DNA of 64,000 bases from Vicia villosa (taxonomy: Eukaryota > Streptophyta > Magnoliopsida > Fabales > Fabaceae). The position numbers and the translations under genes are program-made. Positions 23,349 through 34,583 of the stretch are shown here, one piece after another. The notes beneath the pieces are model-generated. The model worked only from the letters and a program-made list of their open reading frames with translations. It was not told where the DNA came from and ran no database searches. Where the stretch lies: NCBI RefSeq assembly GCF_029867415.1, contig NW_026705786.1, positions 248,001 to 312,000 of the forward strand, read 5' to 3'. Position 1 is the first letter of the stretch; each line of letters starts with the position of its first letter.

Positions 23349-26030
23349 TGTAGCAACCTGCCCTAAAAATTAAATGTTTTAGAGTCGCCACCTATTCTAA
23401 AGGGCGAATAGGAAACCCTACGCAGTTAAGAGATTTCTGGGTAAGTTATTATAATCAGGTCGAGGGAAGGTGTTAGGCACCCTCAACCCTTTCCTATGGC
23501 TTTGAATCTAAGGTGAAGGCTTATGGCTAAAATATTTAGGATAATAGCTAAAGAAGTGAATAGGGGGAAAATTAAGATTTTGGGGAAGGGGGACTCGCCT
23601 TGGTTATCCAAGTGCCTACGTATCTCCTTATGGAGAATCAGAGTCAACGTAGTTCAGGCACAGGGTTGTACGCCTTTGAATTAGTATGAGGTTGTTTGAA
23701 GGCCTTTTGAATGGCCTATCGTAATTTAGGAAGTTGTGATTTGAAAGGCAATTTGAATTTCCTGATCGAAAAGGATGAAAATCCGTAGTATCGTGGTTTA
23801 GTGTGTTTTGAATGTTTGGGGCGTACAACCCTGATTTAATATGCCACCGTTAGATGCGATGATCAATAGATTTGATCAGTATAGCTAACGGATTAATGGA
23901 GCATTGCTGGTTACTCAGATCGATAGATTCGATCGTCGCAAGCAGCAAATTAAATGTATTTTAAATTATATACTTTTTATCTCTCGTCTAATGCGACTAA
24001 TAGCTTTAGTCGGGTCGAGGAGAAAATTATTCGAGAGTTCTTTGACTTATTAATAAACAGATTAATTAACTAAAAATTATTCCTCGTTTAATTGCGACTA
24101 ATAGGGATAGTCGGTTCGAGGAGGAAATTAAATCGAATTGTAAAAACAATGAAACAATTAAAGCTTTTTTTTTTTACAAAAATCAATTAATTAAAATTTG
24201 TTTTTTATGTTGCATGGGGGTGTATTTTGTTATAGGTAGAGATTAAGGGGTGTGCGAATAGGAGGGGCTTGACCCATTAGGATTTCTAATCCGCTGGGAT
24301 CATGTGTGGTGAGGCGCATGGTATTCGGTGGGGAAGCAAAAATCAGGGCCGTCACCTATGATCTAAAGGTCTGCATGCATTTTGACCTGGTATGTATGGT
24401 AAGGACGGTGCACTGGATCATGTCCAGTAACACAGACGAGTGGCCATGGAAAGGCCACTTGTCTTCATCCGGTGGAGCAAACACGCCTATAAAAGAGGCC
24501 CCTTCTCCGATTCCCCTTCTTTTCTTTCTTTTCTTTCTCTCTCTAACTTCTCTCTTCCTCTCTTCGTTCCCTCACTCTCTCAAAATAAACCCAGAAAAAC
24601 ACCCCCAACCACCGGCCGGAAATCGCCTCCGCCGGTGGCGCCACCCTAAACCACCCTTTAAGACCCAGTTTCCGGTTGATCTTCAACCGTGAAACTCATC
24701 CCAAAACCTAGACACACTAGCCTCAAGAACACCACCGTCCCCTCCTCCCTAAACCGCCGTGGAACCCAGATCTCCGGTTGAGTTTCAACCGGGATCTTCA
24801 AACCTTCAACCTATCCCAATCCAGAAACCTTCATATCTTTATCAACATAGAACTCTAACCCAATCTCGACGAACCCTAACCCCCTTATTCAAACCCAGAA
24901 AAACCCCAAGATCGCATGCATGCAACGGATTCAACAACAATATAAGCTAAGTTCGACGGTGGTTACCTTATGTTCTTGATTTTCTGGATCGTGTTAGCTC
25001 CTAGTCTCTAATCCTCTTCCTTTTTCTCTTTTCGCAGGTACGATGAAGGCGAGGGTTCGTTCGTATTCGCAGCGACCTTCAAGTTTTTCTCTCCAGAAAT
25101 TTCTCCGTCCCTCTCTAATTTCTTTTTCCTTTTAATTTATAGCCTAGGGTTTTAGATTTAAGTTTAGAAAGATTCAATTAGATTTAGGATTTCATTTAGA
25201 TTTCTGATTCGATTCAATGTTAATTGATTTTGTAATAATGTTTTAATCAAATAAAAATCTTTATTTCATTTAAGTTTGATTGTTGTGTGATTCCGGATTT
25301 GTTAAGTTTGATTTTGCCAATCTTTGATTCGATTTGATCCTGTTTTGATTCATCCTTGGGCCTGGGCATGAACTCAGATCTAGGGTTTGTGTGTTGCAAC
25401 GGCGGCCATTGCTGTGAGGGGGAAGATGGTGAACAGGACCCGGGTCGGTTTGACCCGGTCCACCCCTGATCCATGCTTGGCCTAGTAACCGGGTCTTTGG
25501 CCCAATGTTATCAATTCGTTTTGGCCCAAGAGCAACAAAAAACAACAAAAAAACCAATAATCCAATTAACTTATTTAATTTGTTTAAATTAGTTAACTAA
25601 TTAATCAGTAACAATGAACTAATTAACTAATAATTTTAATAATAAAAATTAATAAAGACCCTAATGAAAATGATTAATCTTAATAATGAGATTACTATAA
25701 TTTAGCTCCTATTTATTTAGAAACAAAATTATATAATAATCCTACCAATAATAATAATCTAATTAGTGATTAATAATAATAATATTATTTAGTGGAAATG
25801 CAAAATGATAATAAAAATGAGGAAATGACGAGGAACAAATGGGCCCAAAATAAATTGAACCTTAAATATTTGCCGTTCACACCTCTACTTATTTTAAACA
25901 AATTTATACGGGAATCTTATAGGAGAGCGAGTTTAATAATAGGTATACTAAACCCTATGGCTCCTAATTTTTAACGCCCTTAATAAGTTGACAGATGCAA
26001 ATTAAATCGGGTAAATTTTGGGGTATGACA
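23349..26030 (-). mobile_element. Ogre-like 5' LTR, complete, 2.68 kb
   Basis: On the minus strand it begins TGTCATACCCC at 26030 and ends GGTTGCTACA at 23349. The half from 24789 is matched by the fragment at 16859-18099. The part near 23460-23500 reads GGGAAGGTGTTAGGCACCCT, a motif whose relative is seen in the relic near 34760. ORFs inside, including the frame at 24306-24692, show no known domain and I treat them as chance. The outer edge at 26030 interrupts the coding frame of aORF-2. Confidence 0.88.
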
Positions 26031-27516
26031 TCTGCCTCTCATCTTTAGAGTGTTTCATCTTCAGAGGTTGCGCGACGGGGATGGTAAATGGAGTTGGGTA
26101 TCTTTTAAGCAACCGAAGAAGCTGTTCGCCATATATCAGGATTCCATCAAGCACTTCAAGGGCCGATACTTCATGGTCAAACCTTTTACTCCTGTGGCCA
26201 AGGATCATTTGTTTGAGATCCTCGAATACTACCAAGATGGGGTGAAAAAGGTGGGTCCTTCTGCCCGGTTCCCATTGGAGTGGCAATATGACCATTTCGA
26301 GAAGGGGACCGATGCCTACATCTTTAGGGACGAGGATCTAAATGAGCGAGATACGACGGGGTACTGGAGGCTCGTCACCTTTGTAGAAAGGTTTAGGCCG
26401 GCTGTGTGCACGCTGCCCAACGGGGATCCTTTGTTCGATGAGGATGGGGGACCTATACTCGAACCTCGATATATCAATACCAAGGCTATCCTCGAGTGTG
26501 AGAGTGACGGGGATGCAATAATTTTACTTGGTGAGGAAACTATTTAGTTTCTTGTTTCGTACTCCTTTGTTGCTAATTTCTTTTGTTTTGCAGGATAAAT
26601 GGCTGATTTACACGAGAAAGTCGTGAAGATGAGGGCGAAGAACAAAGCGGCCGCCAAAGGATCCGGGAAGAGGACACGCGTTGAGGAGATCAAAGCGGCT
26701 GTTGCGGCCGCTGTTGGTGGTAGCTCTCCTTCCTCGGCTGGGACGACGTCGGGGGGTTCTCCGGCTGAGAAGAAGCAAAGGACTGAGGGGGTCCTAGAGA
26801 TCCGTCCTCTCATCAATGACAACCCTACTGATGACGACATCGTGCTACCTCCTTGCACCTTGCATCGGGGACTTTTCTCGAGGAAGAATCTTTTGCTCGA
26901 GCGAGATGAGGTGAAACACATCATTAAGCGGGATAGGGTGGCTCGGGGAAATGATCTGGCCGAGGATGTCGAGGGGATGATGAGGGTGGCCGCTCTGGCT
27001 ATGGCTCTTAATGCTCAGAAGGTTTGTCCCCAAAAGGATTATGATGCCTTGCTGCAGAAGTATGAAACGTTAGAGCATGAATTTGAAAATTACAAGGACA
27101 AGTATGAGATTCATACCTACTTTGTCGAAGACCTTTGCAAGGCTCAGGACAAAGTCAGGGCTCTTGAAGCCGAGGAGAAGAAGCTGCGCGAGTGGGTTGC
27201 TGATTTGGAGGAGTCTCACCTCCCTTCTGCCGAGGAGACAGGAGATGAGAAGACTTTGGAAACTCGTTCTCAGCTACTGGGCAAGGTGAGGGAGCTCGAA
27301 GTCGATTGCGTTGCTACCCTGGGAGTTGGATTCAAGGCAGCTGTGGATCAACTGCGGGTCCTCAACCCGCGTTTGGTGACAACGGGAATAAGCCCGTATA
27401 ACAAAGTTATGAACAGCCGGATTAAAGCGAACCCGGACTTCGATGATTGGGAAGATGGACAGGACGTCCAGGGTGGCAGAAGCAACGGGGCTGAGGACGA
27501 TGATGGTGGTGTTTGA
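26031..27516 (+). CDS. aORF-2: antisense spliced extra ORF of Tat-2, 5' truncated
   Basis: Exon A (26031-26530) is open throughout and continues from outside the Ogre insertion. It contains WSWVSFKQPKKLFAIYQDSI and FPLEWQYDHF, which recall the putative gypsy-type transposon domain (PF04195-like; from memory). A GTGAGG donor at 26531 and a TTTTGCAG acceptor at 26593 bound an intron of about 63 bases. Exon B (ATG 26599 to TGA 27516) encodes 305 residues: a basic Ala/Gly/Ser-rich start (KRTRVEE), a middle LFSRKNLLLERDEV, a coiled coil at roughly residues 130-230 and an acidic tail. The literal splice puts a TAA just before ATG 26599. Apart from that it has no stop, unlike the ruined gag-pol of the same element. 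Function unknown. Confidence 0.65.
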
Positions 27517-28050
27517 TTGGTTTGTTTTTTCTTGTTTTCAGGCCTGCGTGCCAAGATTTTTTGTTTTGTGGCCTGCGTGCCAAGATTTTGTCGGCTTTAG
27601 AGCCGTGTATGCTTTGTATAATGGGTGTTTGCCCGTTACTTTTGGGGCCTTCGGGCCGTTGTAATGCACTTTTCAGATTGTTATTTGTTATGTTTACTTT
27701 AGCAATTCGTTGTATGTTTGCTTTCTTATGCTCGACCAGTATTTGTCATCCGATTGTGTAGGGAACTAACCGGGTAGGTGGGGTGAATTCCCGACCTGAA
27801 GTGAATTCGAGGCTGCGTTCGGAACCAAGAACTCAAAGCGCGGACCATCCATCGCGAGCTGGCATCCGGCCAATGTGGTACTACGGCGGTGGGGCTAGGT
27901 GTAGGTCCCCACGTCGAATCGTGTAGCTGCTCGGTGGGAGCTGCAACGCGATTTGTGATGTTTGAGAAGAAAATTCCGTACCGAGATGCGTCTCTTGGCC
28001 GACCAGGTGGCGTCGTTGTCGTTCGATGGTCGGTGATCTCGACGTGAGTC
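27517..28050. other. Spacer between converging aORF-2 and Tat-2 integrase
   Basis: No convincing gene lies here. A short direct duplication of GGCCTGCGTGCCAAGATTTT occurs at about 27541 and 27571. GC-rich sequence with repeated GTGAATTC lies near 27783-27810. It would form the 3' untranslated ends of both converging transcripts. Confidence 0.5.
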
Positions 28051-29001
28051 TTAGCTGTAGTATTGACGGAGTTTTTCAGTGTTCCATGGTCGAGCGAGTT
28101 TCTCCCCGAGTAGGTTTTTGAGGTAATAGGCTATGTGCTCGGTTTTCTCGTAGACACGGTAGGGGCCTTCCCAGTTGGGAGCAAGTTTGCCTTCGCGTGA
28201 GTCTTTCTTGTTTCTGAGGGGGACGAGGGATCCGACCTCAAACTCGCGCTTGATGACTTTTGCGGCGTGGCGCAAAGAGATTTGTTGTTTGATTTTGGTT
28301 TCCCGGAGTGATGCTCCAAGGCGTATCTCCTCGACCATGTCGAGTTCTTCCCTCATTGCCTCGTCGTTTAGTTCCTCTTCGAGAGGGAGCTCGGTGCAAC
28401 AGGATGGTTCGCGAATTTCTACTGGAATGATGGCTTCGGTCCCGTAAGTTAACCTGAACGGGGTTTCTCCTGTGGTCGAGTGTGGAGTGGTTCAATATGC
28501 CCACAAAACGCAGTGGAGTTCTTCGACCCAGGCCCTCTTTGCTTCTCCTAGGCATCGCTTCAGTCTTCGGAGGATGACCCTATTAGCGGCTCCGGCTTTC
28601 CCGTTGGTCTGGGGGTGTTCGACAGAAGTGAAATGTTGTTTTGTGCCAAGTTTGGCGACGAAATCTTGGAACTTCCTGTCTGTGAACTATGTTCCGTTGT
28701 CGGTGACGAGAGCTTGGGGTATTCTGAATCGTGCGAGCACATTCCGTTTTTAGAATCGTAGTATATTGAGGGAGGTGATTTTGGCGAGGGCTTCGGCCTC
28801 GATCCATTTTGTGAAGTAGTCTACGGTGACGATTAGATACTTGTTCTGATATGAGCCAACGGGAAATGGTCCCAGGATGTCCATTCCCCACCAAGCGAAG
28901 GGCCAGGGTGACGATAACGATGTCAGCTCGTTCGGCGGAGCGAGATGCATGTCAGCATGGCGTTGGCATTTATCACATCTTTGGACGTGGTCCTTGGTGT
29001 C
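28051..29001 (-). pseudogene. pol: Tat-2 integrase core and C-terminus, inactivated
   Basis: This continues in frame from the zinc-binding segment. The core begins with WWGMDILGPFPVG and VDYFTKWIEAEAL, and the second catalytic residue is in VTDNGT. The third block reads NGKAGAANR, where Gly (28591-28593) replaces the catalytic Glu. Stops interrupt it at TAA 28750-28752, TAG 28687-28689 and TGA 28492-28494, the last two explained by C-to-T changes. The C-terminal part (28356-28051) keeps LAPNWEGPYRVYEK. The protein would be both truncated and catalytically dead. Confidence 0.85.
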
Positions 29002-30210
29002 CTATTGCATCGTCGGCCAATAGTATCCTGCTCGGAGTACTTTCTGGGCTAGTGAGCGTCCGTCGGGGTGCTGTGCGTTTATGCCCTCGTGAATTTCTTG
29101 TAGGACCTCGAGGGCTTGTGCGGAGTCTAGACATTTAAGTAAGGGGAGGGAGAATCCCCTTCGGTATAGTTTGTCTTCGACCACTACGTAAGAGCAGGAT
29201 CTTTGCTTGACTACCGCGGCCTCTTTTTGGTCGGAAGGGAGTTCGTTTTTCGTTAGGAAATTGTACCCGGGGGTCATCCAACAATGGGCTTCTCCTATGG
29301 CATTGACCGTGGGCTGGTGGGCGGTTGTTTGTACACTTGGTCGGGAGAGTGTTTCTTGAATCACGGATCGGTTACTCCCCTTCTTCCTGGTACATGCCGG
29401 TTTAGAAAGGATGTTTGCCCGGGCGTTGTGCTCGCGAGGGACGTGTTCAATCTTGACTTGGGCAAAGTTTTTGGTTTTCTCCTTGACCATGGCCAAGTAT
29501 TCGATTAGGAGTTCATTTTTGGCTTGATAATCACCATTTACTTGTGAAGCGACAAGTTGGGAGTCAGTAGAGATAGTTACGATCCGTGCTCCTAAGTCTT
29601 CAACAAGGCGGATTCCTGCCAAGAGTGCTTCGTATACGGCCTGGTTGTTAGATGTTTGGAATGACAGGATGAGTGAAACTTCTATGAGGATGCCTTCTTT
29701 GTTTTCGAGGATGATACCTACTCCGCTTCCTGACGAGCTGGATGCTCCGTCGACGAAGATCGTCCATTCGTCGTTGGCGGATGTCAGGGAACCAGGGATC
29801 AACATCTCGGCGACGAAGTCGGCTAGGGCTTGTGCTTTTAGGGCCTTTCTGCTTTCATATTGGATGTCGAACTCGGACAGCTCGAGGGACCATTTCAGCA
29901 TCCTGTCGGCCATATCTGGGCGGCCTAGTAGTTGTTTGATGGGCTGGTCTGTTTTTACGACGATGGTGTGCGCGAGGAAATAATATAGTAGTCGTCTTGC
30001 CGCGGTGACGAGCGAGAGGGATACTTTTTCTATTTGCTGGTACCTCACTTCGGGCCCTTGGAGGGCTTTGCTTGTGACATACACGGGTTTTCGTCCTTCG
30101 CTTGTTTCTCGTATGAGTGTCGCGCTTACGGCCTCGGCAGATAAGGCTAGGTAAAGGTAGAGCGTTTCTCCGACGTCTGGTCGAGTTAGGAAGGGCGGCT
30201 GTGAGAGTAC
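29002..30210 (-). pseudogene. pol: Tat-2 RNase H, second RNase H and integrase zinc finger
   Basis: After TAG 30211-30213 the same frame resumes with the first RNase H (VYVTSKALQGPEVRYQQIEK, then VKTDQPIKQLL). The archaeal-type RNase H begins near 29720 with WTIFVDGASSSSGSGVGI and contains NNQAVYEALLAGI and STDSQLVASQV. A tether leads to the integrase zinc finger with EIHEGINAQHPDGRSL and AGYYWPTM, after which TAG 29002-29004 breaks the frame just before the CDKCQ cysteine pair. The dual RNase H places it in Tat. Confidence 0.87.
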
Positions 30211-32056
30211 CTATTTGAGGTGGGACAAGGCGCTCTCGCATTCGTCAGTCCACTCAAAGGTCGCCTCTTTGCGTAGAAGTTTGAAAAATGAGAGGGCGTG
30301 CTGGGCGGATTTTGCGACGAAGCGGGACAGTGCGGTGAGCATGCCGTTCAGGATTTGGATTGATTTTTTGTTGTTCGGCGTGGGGAGGTTGGAGAATGCT
30401 CGGCATTTGTCTGGATTGGCTTTGATGCCCCGTTCGGTTAGGTAGAAGCCGAGGAACTTCCCGGCTCTAACCCCGAACGTGCATTTTTCGGGGTTGAACC
30501 TCATTTTACATTGTCTTTGCTCGGGCAAAGACTCGTTCGAGGTCGTCGGTGTAGGTGATTTCTTCTCGAGATTTGACGATCATGTCGTCCATGTAGACCT
30601 CGAGAGTGTCCCCGATTTCTCCTTGGAAAACCGTATTCATCATTCGCTGGTAGGTTGCCCCGGCGTTCTTGAGCCCGAACGGCATTACGTTATAGTAGTA
30701 ATTGCCTGATTCGGACATGAAGGCCGTGTGCTTCCTGTCGCTCCTCGCCATGGGTATTTGATTATATCCTGAATATGCATCCATAAAAGACAAAAGTTTG
30801 TAACCGGCCGAGTTGTCGACCAGTTTATCAATATTAGGTAAGGGATATGCATCTTTAAGGCATGCCCTATTGAGATCGATGTAATCAACGCACATTCTCC
30901 ATTTTCCATTACTTTTCTTAACGAGTACAACGTTTGAGAGCCAAGTTGAATACTTGGCCTCGGAAATAAAATTTGCCTCTAGGAGGTCTTTTACAGCTTT
31001 CTCGGCAGCCTCCTCTTTTTCGGGAGACTGCCTTCTCCTACGTTGAGCTATGGCCCTAGTAGCCGGATTAATACTAAGGTGATGACAGGCGACCTCGGGG
31101 TCGAGTCCGGGCATCTCGGCGGCGCTCCAGGCGAAGAGGTCAGCATTCTGGCGGAGGCAAGTCTGCAGCTGTTTCTTCGTGATCTCTGGGATCCCTTCTC
31201 CATTCTTGACCTTTTTGTTGGGGTCGTCCCCTAAGGTGATGAGCTCGAAGTCGCCGTCAGGAATTGGGCGGACGGGGTAGGCGGACTTTCCTTTTACCGC
31301 TGCTGGGTCCTCGGATGCGTGCTTCAGTTCTTCCTCGAAAAACCGTGCATCCTGGTCGATGGAGTTCACGTCTAGTTTGTTGCTCTGCTCTCTTTCTTCG
31401 GTTTTGCTGGAGGTCTTCGGCTGTTTGTTCACGGATTGGTATCCTTTGACTGCCGCATCGAAGCATCTTCTTGCTGCCTCGATATCGCCCCTGATTGTTG
31501 CTACTCTGCCCCTCTTTGTGTAGTATTTCATTAGCAGGTGGGTAGTGGACAGGACTGCTGTGAGCTCAGCGATGGCGGGCCTTCCCAGTATGCAGTTGTA
31601 GAGGGATTCACAGTGGACGACGAGGAATTGAGTTTTGATCACCCTGGCGGTCTCATCCTTGCCGATTGTTACCAATAGTTCGACATATCCCCAAGGCTTG
31701 GAGGTAGAGTCGTTGAAACCCTGAAGGTCGGCTCCCACGTACGAAGTCAGATGGGAGTCTTCGAGCTGGAGTGTCTTGAACAGATGCGAGTACATTATGT
31801 CGCATGAGCTGCCTTCGTCGACCAGGACTCGACGGACATCAAAGTTTGCCATTTTTGCTCGGATGAGTAGGGGAATGTTGGCGTTAGGCGATCCCCCGAG
31901 CAGTTCCTCGAGGTAAAATGTGATTGGTTCGGACTTGCCCTTGAATCTCCTTAGAGTAGGGCCGATGTCAACGTTGCTGTCGATGAGCTCGTCAAATTTT
32001 CTTTTCACTGAACCGACAGATAAAGGGCCGATGACGGCACCATTTGAGATGACCAT
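30211..32056 (-). pseudogene. pol: Tat-2 protease and reverse transcriptase
   Basis: The open frame 32056-30506 carries protease with RRVLVDEGSSCDIMYSHLFK (the active site is altered to DEGSS) and YNCILGRPAIAEL. RT follows from about residue 330: TWLSNVVLVKKSNGKWRMCV, DAYPLPNIDKLVD, SFMDAYSGYNQI, VMPFGLKNAGATYQRMMN and the catalytic LEVYMDDMIVKS. A frameshift near 30515 moves the rest (30528-30211) to another frame, where the thumb reads FNPEKCTFGVRAGKFLGF. A TAG at 30211-30213 ends it. Upstream of 32056 the same frame runs back to gag through stops near 32150 and at 32267-32269. Confidence 0.88.
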
Positions 32057-32266
32057 CGCCGTGGGGAAACTTTCCCAGCGGCTATATTCCGAGGTTACTT
32101 CCGTGGAGGGGAGGAAGTCTTCCGGCCTGGTTATGGAGAGGGCGATCTAGAACGGCCTTTGGTCGGGGGAGTTGTCCTTGTCGGGCTTGTCCGATCTCCT
32201 GTTGTCTTTCTGGGAAGCGTCCCCTCTTTTTGTGTATTTTGAGAGGCGCCCTTCCTTGATGAGTGT

Positions 32267-33882
32267 TTAGATTGCGTATTTTAAGTGGATGCAGTCCTCG
32301 GTCAGATGTCCATAAGATTTATGGTACTTGCACCACTTGGATTTGTCATCTCCTGGTCTCGGGGGCCCTGGTTTCGGAACGCGGACTCCGCCGTCCTTGA
32401 ATTCGGTGCTTCTGTACTCAGTCCAGATGCGCTCGCGGGGAGCCGTGAGAGGTGTGTATTCCGTGAAGCACCCAGATGGGCCTCGATTCTCTTTGCTATC
32501 CCTAGACCTCTCCTCCCTCCTTTTTTCTCCTCCACGCCGAGGAGGTGTGTCTTCGCGCCTGGAGCTTTTTTCAGTTCGAGGAGGATTGGCCCTCTCCTCG
32601 TAAGTGATGTATGCTTGAGCTTTAATGAGGAGTTCTTCCAGGGTTCGCGGCTTCTCGATGCCGACAGCTTTGTGGAAGTCGCTGCCAGGTCGGAGCCCTT
32701 TATCGAGCAGATATAGCTTCATTTATTGGTTGTGGGCACCTGATCTGCTTCGCGGTTGAATCGGTTCAAAAAAGCTCGGAGCGACTCGGTTGGTCCCTGG
32801 ACTATAGCTTCTAGAGAGGCCTCCGTCTTCGGGTGTCGACGAGATGCGGTGAAGTGGTGGGAGAATTTGTCTTTGAATTCGACCCAGGGGCGGACCGAGT
32901 TCCTCGGCAGATTCTTGTACCAAGTCATTGCGCCTCCCCTCAGAGTTGTTGGGAAGATGCGACATTTAATGGCGCCGCTGATAAAGTGGTAGTAGAGCAT
33001 GGTCTCGACGCTGAGGATGTGGTCTTCGGGGTCAGTGGTCCCGTCATAGAGGTCCATCACCGGAGGTTTTTCCATTCCCTTGGGGATTCTTGCCCTCACA
33101 ATTTCCTTAGAGAAAGGGTTCTGTCTTTCTTCGTCGCTTTCAAGAGGCGAAGGAGTGTAGTGACGAGGGAGTTTCGGGGAGTGTCTCGGTTTGGAAGATT
33201 TTCCGGTTTTCTTGAGAGTTTCCCCGCGTCCTTTGTGAGGGGAGGAGGGCTTCTTCCTCGGCGACAGATCTTTGTGCTTTGAAGCAGAGGTTTTCTTTGA
33301 AGCTGTGCCACGATTCCGTTTCTGTCCCCGGGGACTTTCAGAAGCTGACAAGTCGCGTCTGTAATCGGGAGACAGACTGCCTCGCCTGAGGGACAGGCTG
33401 TAGGAGCGGTTGCGATGTCTCCTCCTGGGAGGGGAGCGAGAGCTGGAAGAGGAGTGGTGGCGGTGACGCCTCTTGGGAGGCAACCTGGAGCAGTGTCTCT
33501 TTTCCAATGTTGCTATGATCCGTTTGTTCTGTTCGAACAGCAGGGTGTTGGTTCGGTTGACTGCGCTGAGCAGTGCGGCTGTTACCGGGTCAACGTTCTC
33601 TGGGATCGGGATTTCGACCTGAGCAGAATCTGCATCGGCTTCCAGGTCCTCGAACTGTTTGGAGCTTTGGGTTGACGGAGTGGTGGTTTGTCCGTCTCTT
33701 GATGGTGGCCTTCCGTCATTTGGTTTGGATTGTCCGACGGGAACAGCTTGTCCGTTCTTTATCGGCTGAGGCTGCCCGTCGCGGGGAGGACGAGACTGGT
33801 TGCCAGCAGCGGTTTCCTGGATCAGACGTTCGACGCTGAACTGGTCGCTGTTCTACTAGTTATCGTTGTTGTTGCCGGCCAT
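32267..33882 (-). pseudogene. gag: Tat-2 gag
   Basis: The first ATG after the PBS is at 33880-33882 (MAGNNNDN), followed at once by two TAG codons at 33853-33858. The same frame then runs through a polar stretch and a very basic Arg/Ser/His-rich block to the gag core: PPVMDLYDGTTDPEDHILSV, then GGAMTWYKNLPRNSV and FLNRFNREADQVP. A frameshift near 32720 leads to the C-terminal part (32722-32267) with GLRPGSDFHKAV and the zinc-binding-like CKYHKSYGHLTEDC. It ends at TAA 32267-32269. The SR-like basic block near 33300-33500 may bind nucleic acid. Confidence 0.85.
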
Positions 33883-33952
33883 GATGATCGTGGAATTGGT
33901 TGAGCTTTGATCTCTAAGTTTCTTACGAGAAAGAAAAGATGGGGAAGCAGGA

Positions 33953-33970
33953 TTCCCACAGACGGCGCCA
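33953..33970 (-). other. Primer-binding site of Tat-2
   Basis: On the minus strand TGGCGCCGTCTGTGGGAA lies one base after the proposed LTR end. This PBS is frequent in plant Tat and Athila elements and differs from that of Tat-1. Confidence 0.85.
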
Positions 33971-33971
33971 C

Positions 33972-34583
33972 TGATCTAACCTGATCAGAATGGATCATCA
34001 CGGCGCTGGATCTGGCTTAATGAACAAAGTGGGGGGTACCTGCAAGATTCTCTGATGCTAAAGTCAGAAGCTATTAGAGAGAATGAGGGTTTAGAAGTAG
34101 AGAATGAATACCTGACCCTCTAGTGAAAGAGGGTATTTATAGCCCCCATCGCTGGGCCAAGGTCTCCTAATTGGGCCAAATCCAATTGGAGGTCCACGTG
34201 CTAGGAGACTTCCAGAACAACCTGTGCTAGGGCTGAGTCAGCAGGTGACTCACGTTCTGGGTGAGCATGGCGTAGGATTCGGAGGTGGTTGACCGGATCC
34301 TTCACTGAAGCGTTACGCACGTGGTCTTTATGCTTGACCAGCTCGTAACGGTAACAAGATGGGCTCAAACGGATTGGGCCTGCTCGGCTAGAAAGGGGAG
34401 CTAGACCTGCTCGGCCCAGTCCAGAACAGGAGCCCCCCAAGTCGTTAGTTCTGAGGGAGTGACGACTTTCGCTGAGGTCTGGCAGAGCATACGTCTTTTA
34501 GGGGATGTTCGTGGTAAACTAAGGTCTTCTTGTCATCTATGTCCTCGGCTCGCGGGGAGCGGAGTTATCGGGGGGATATGTCA
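33972..34583 (-). mobile_element. Tat-2 5' LTR, about 0.6 kb, outer edge uncertain
   Basis: The inner edge is fixed by the PBS; on the minus strand the LTR ends GGTTAGATCA. For the outer edge I chose TGACATATCC at 34583, the first TG after which the sequence changes character, but no second LTR is available to confirm it. The LTR is GC-rich compared with its surroundings. Confidence 0.55.

Larger units (their letters stand above)
16859..26030 (-). mobile_element. Ogre-like non-autonomous large-LTR retrotransposon
   Basis: Read on the minus strand it has 5' LTR (26030-23349), PBS, an internal region of about 5.2 kb, polypurine tract and a 3' LTR fragment (18099-16859). The LTR start TGTCATACCCC, the PBS and long tandem repeats beside the 3' LTR resemble legume Ogre/Tat elements. 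The internal region has no long ORF and no RT, protease or integrase motif, so it would depend on another element. The two LTRs show about 27 differences over about 1.24 kb by my count, near 2 percent. It sits inside aORF-2 of Tat-2 at 26030/26031 and is itself split by Tat-1 at 16858. Confidence 0.8.
26031..34583 (-). mobile_element. Tat-2: older Tat-type element, heavily mutated
   Basis: The minus strand reads LTR (34583-33972), PBS, gag, protease, RT with YMDD, RNase H, second RNase H and integrase, with a plus-strand extra ORF beyond integrase (26031-27516). It is cut at 26031 by the Ogre-like element, so its 3' LTR is not seen. In-frame stops lie at 33853-33858 (two), 32267-32269, near 32150, 30211-30213, 29002-29004, 28750-28752, 28687-28689 and 28492-28494. 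Frameshifts lie near 32720 and 30515. Sequence similarity to Tat-1 is only at the level of shared motifs, so the two are different families of one lineage. Confidence 0.85.

Noticed and set aside
24306..24692. 128-codon ORF in the Ogre-like LTR
   Set aside because: It lies in an LTR, has low-complexity Ser/Pro/Phe composition and no known domain.
26544..33839. Numerous 60-150 codon frames opposite or out of frame with Tat-2 and aORF-2
   Set aside because: They overlap recognised domains in the correct frame and arise from GC-rich coding sequence.
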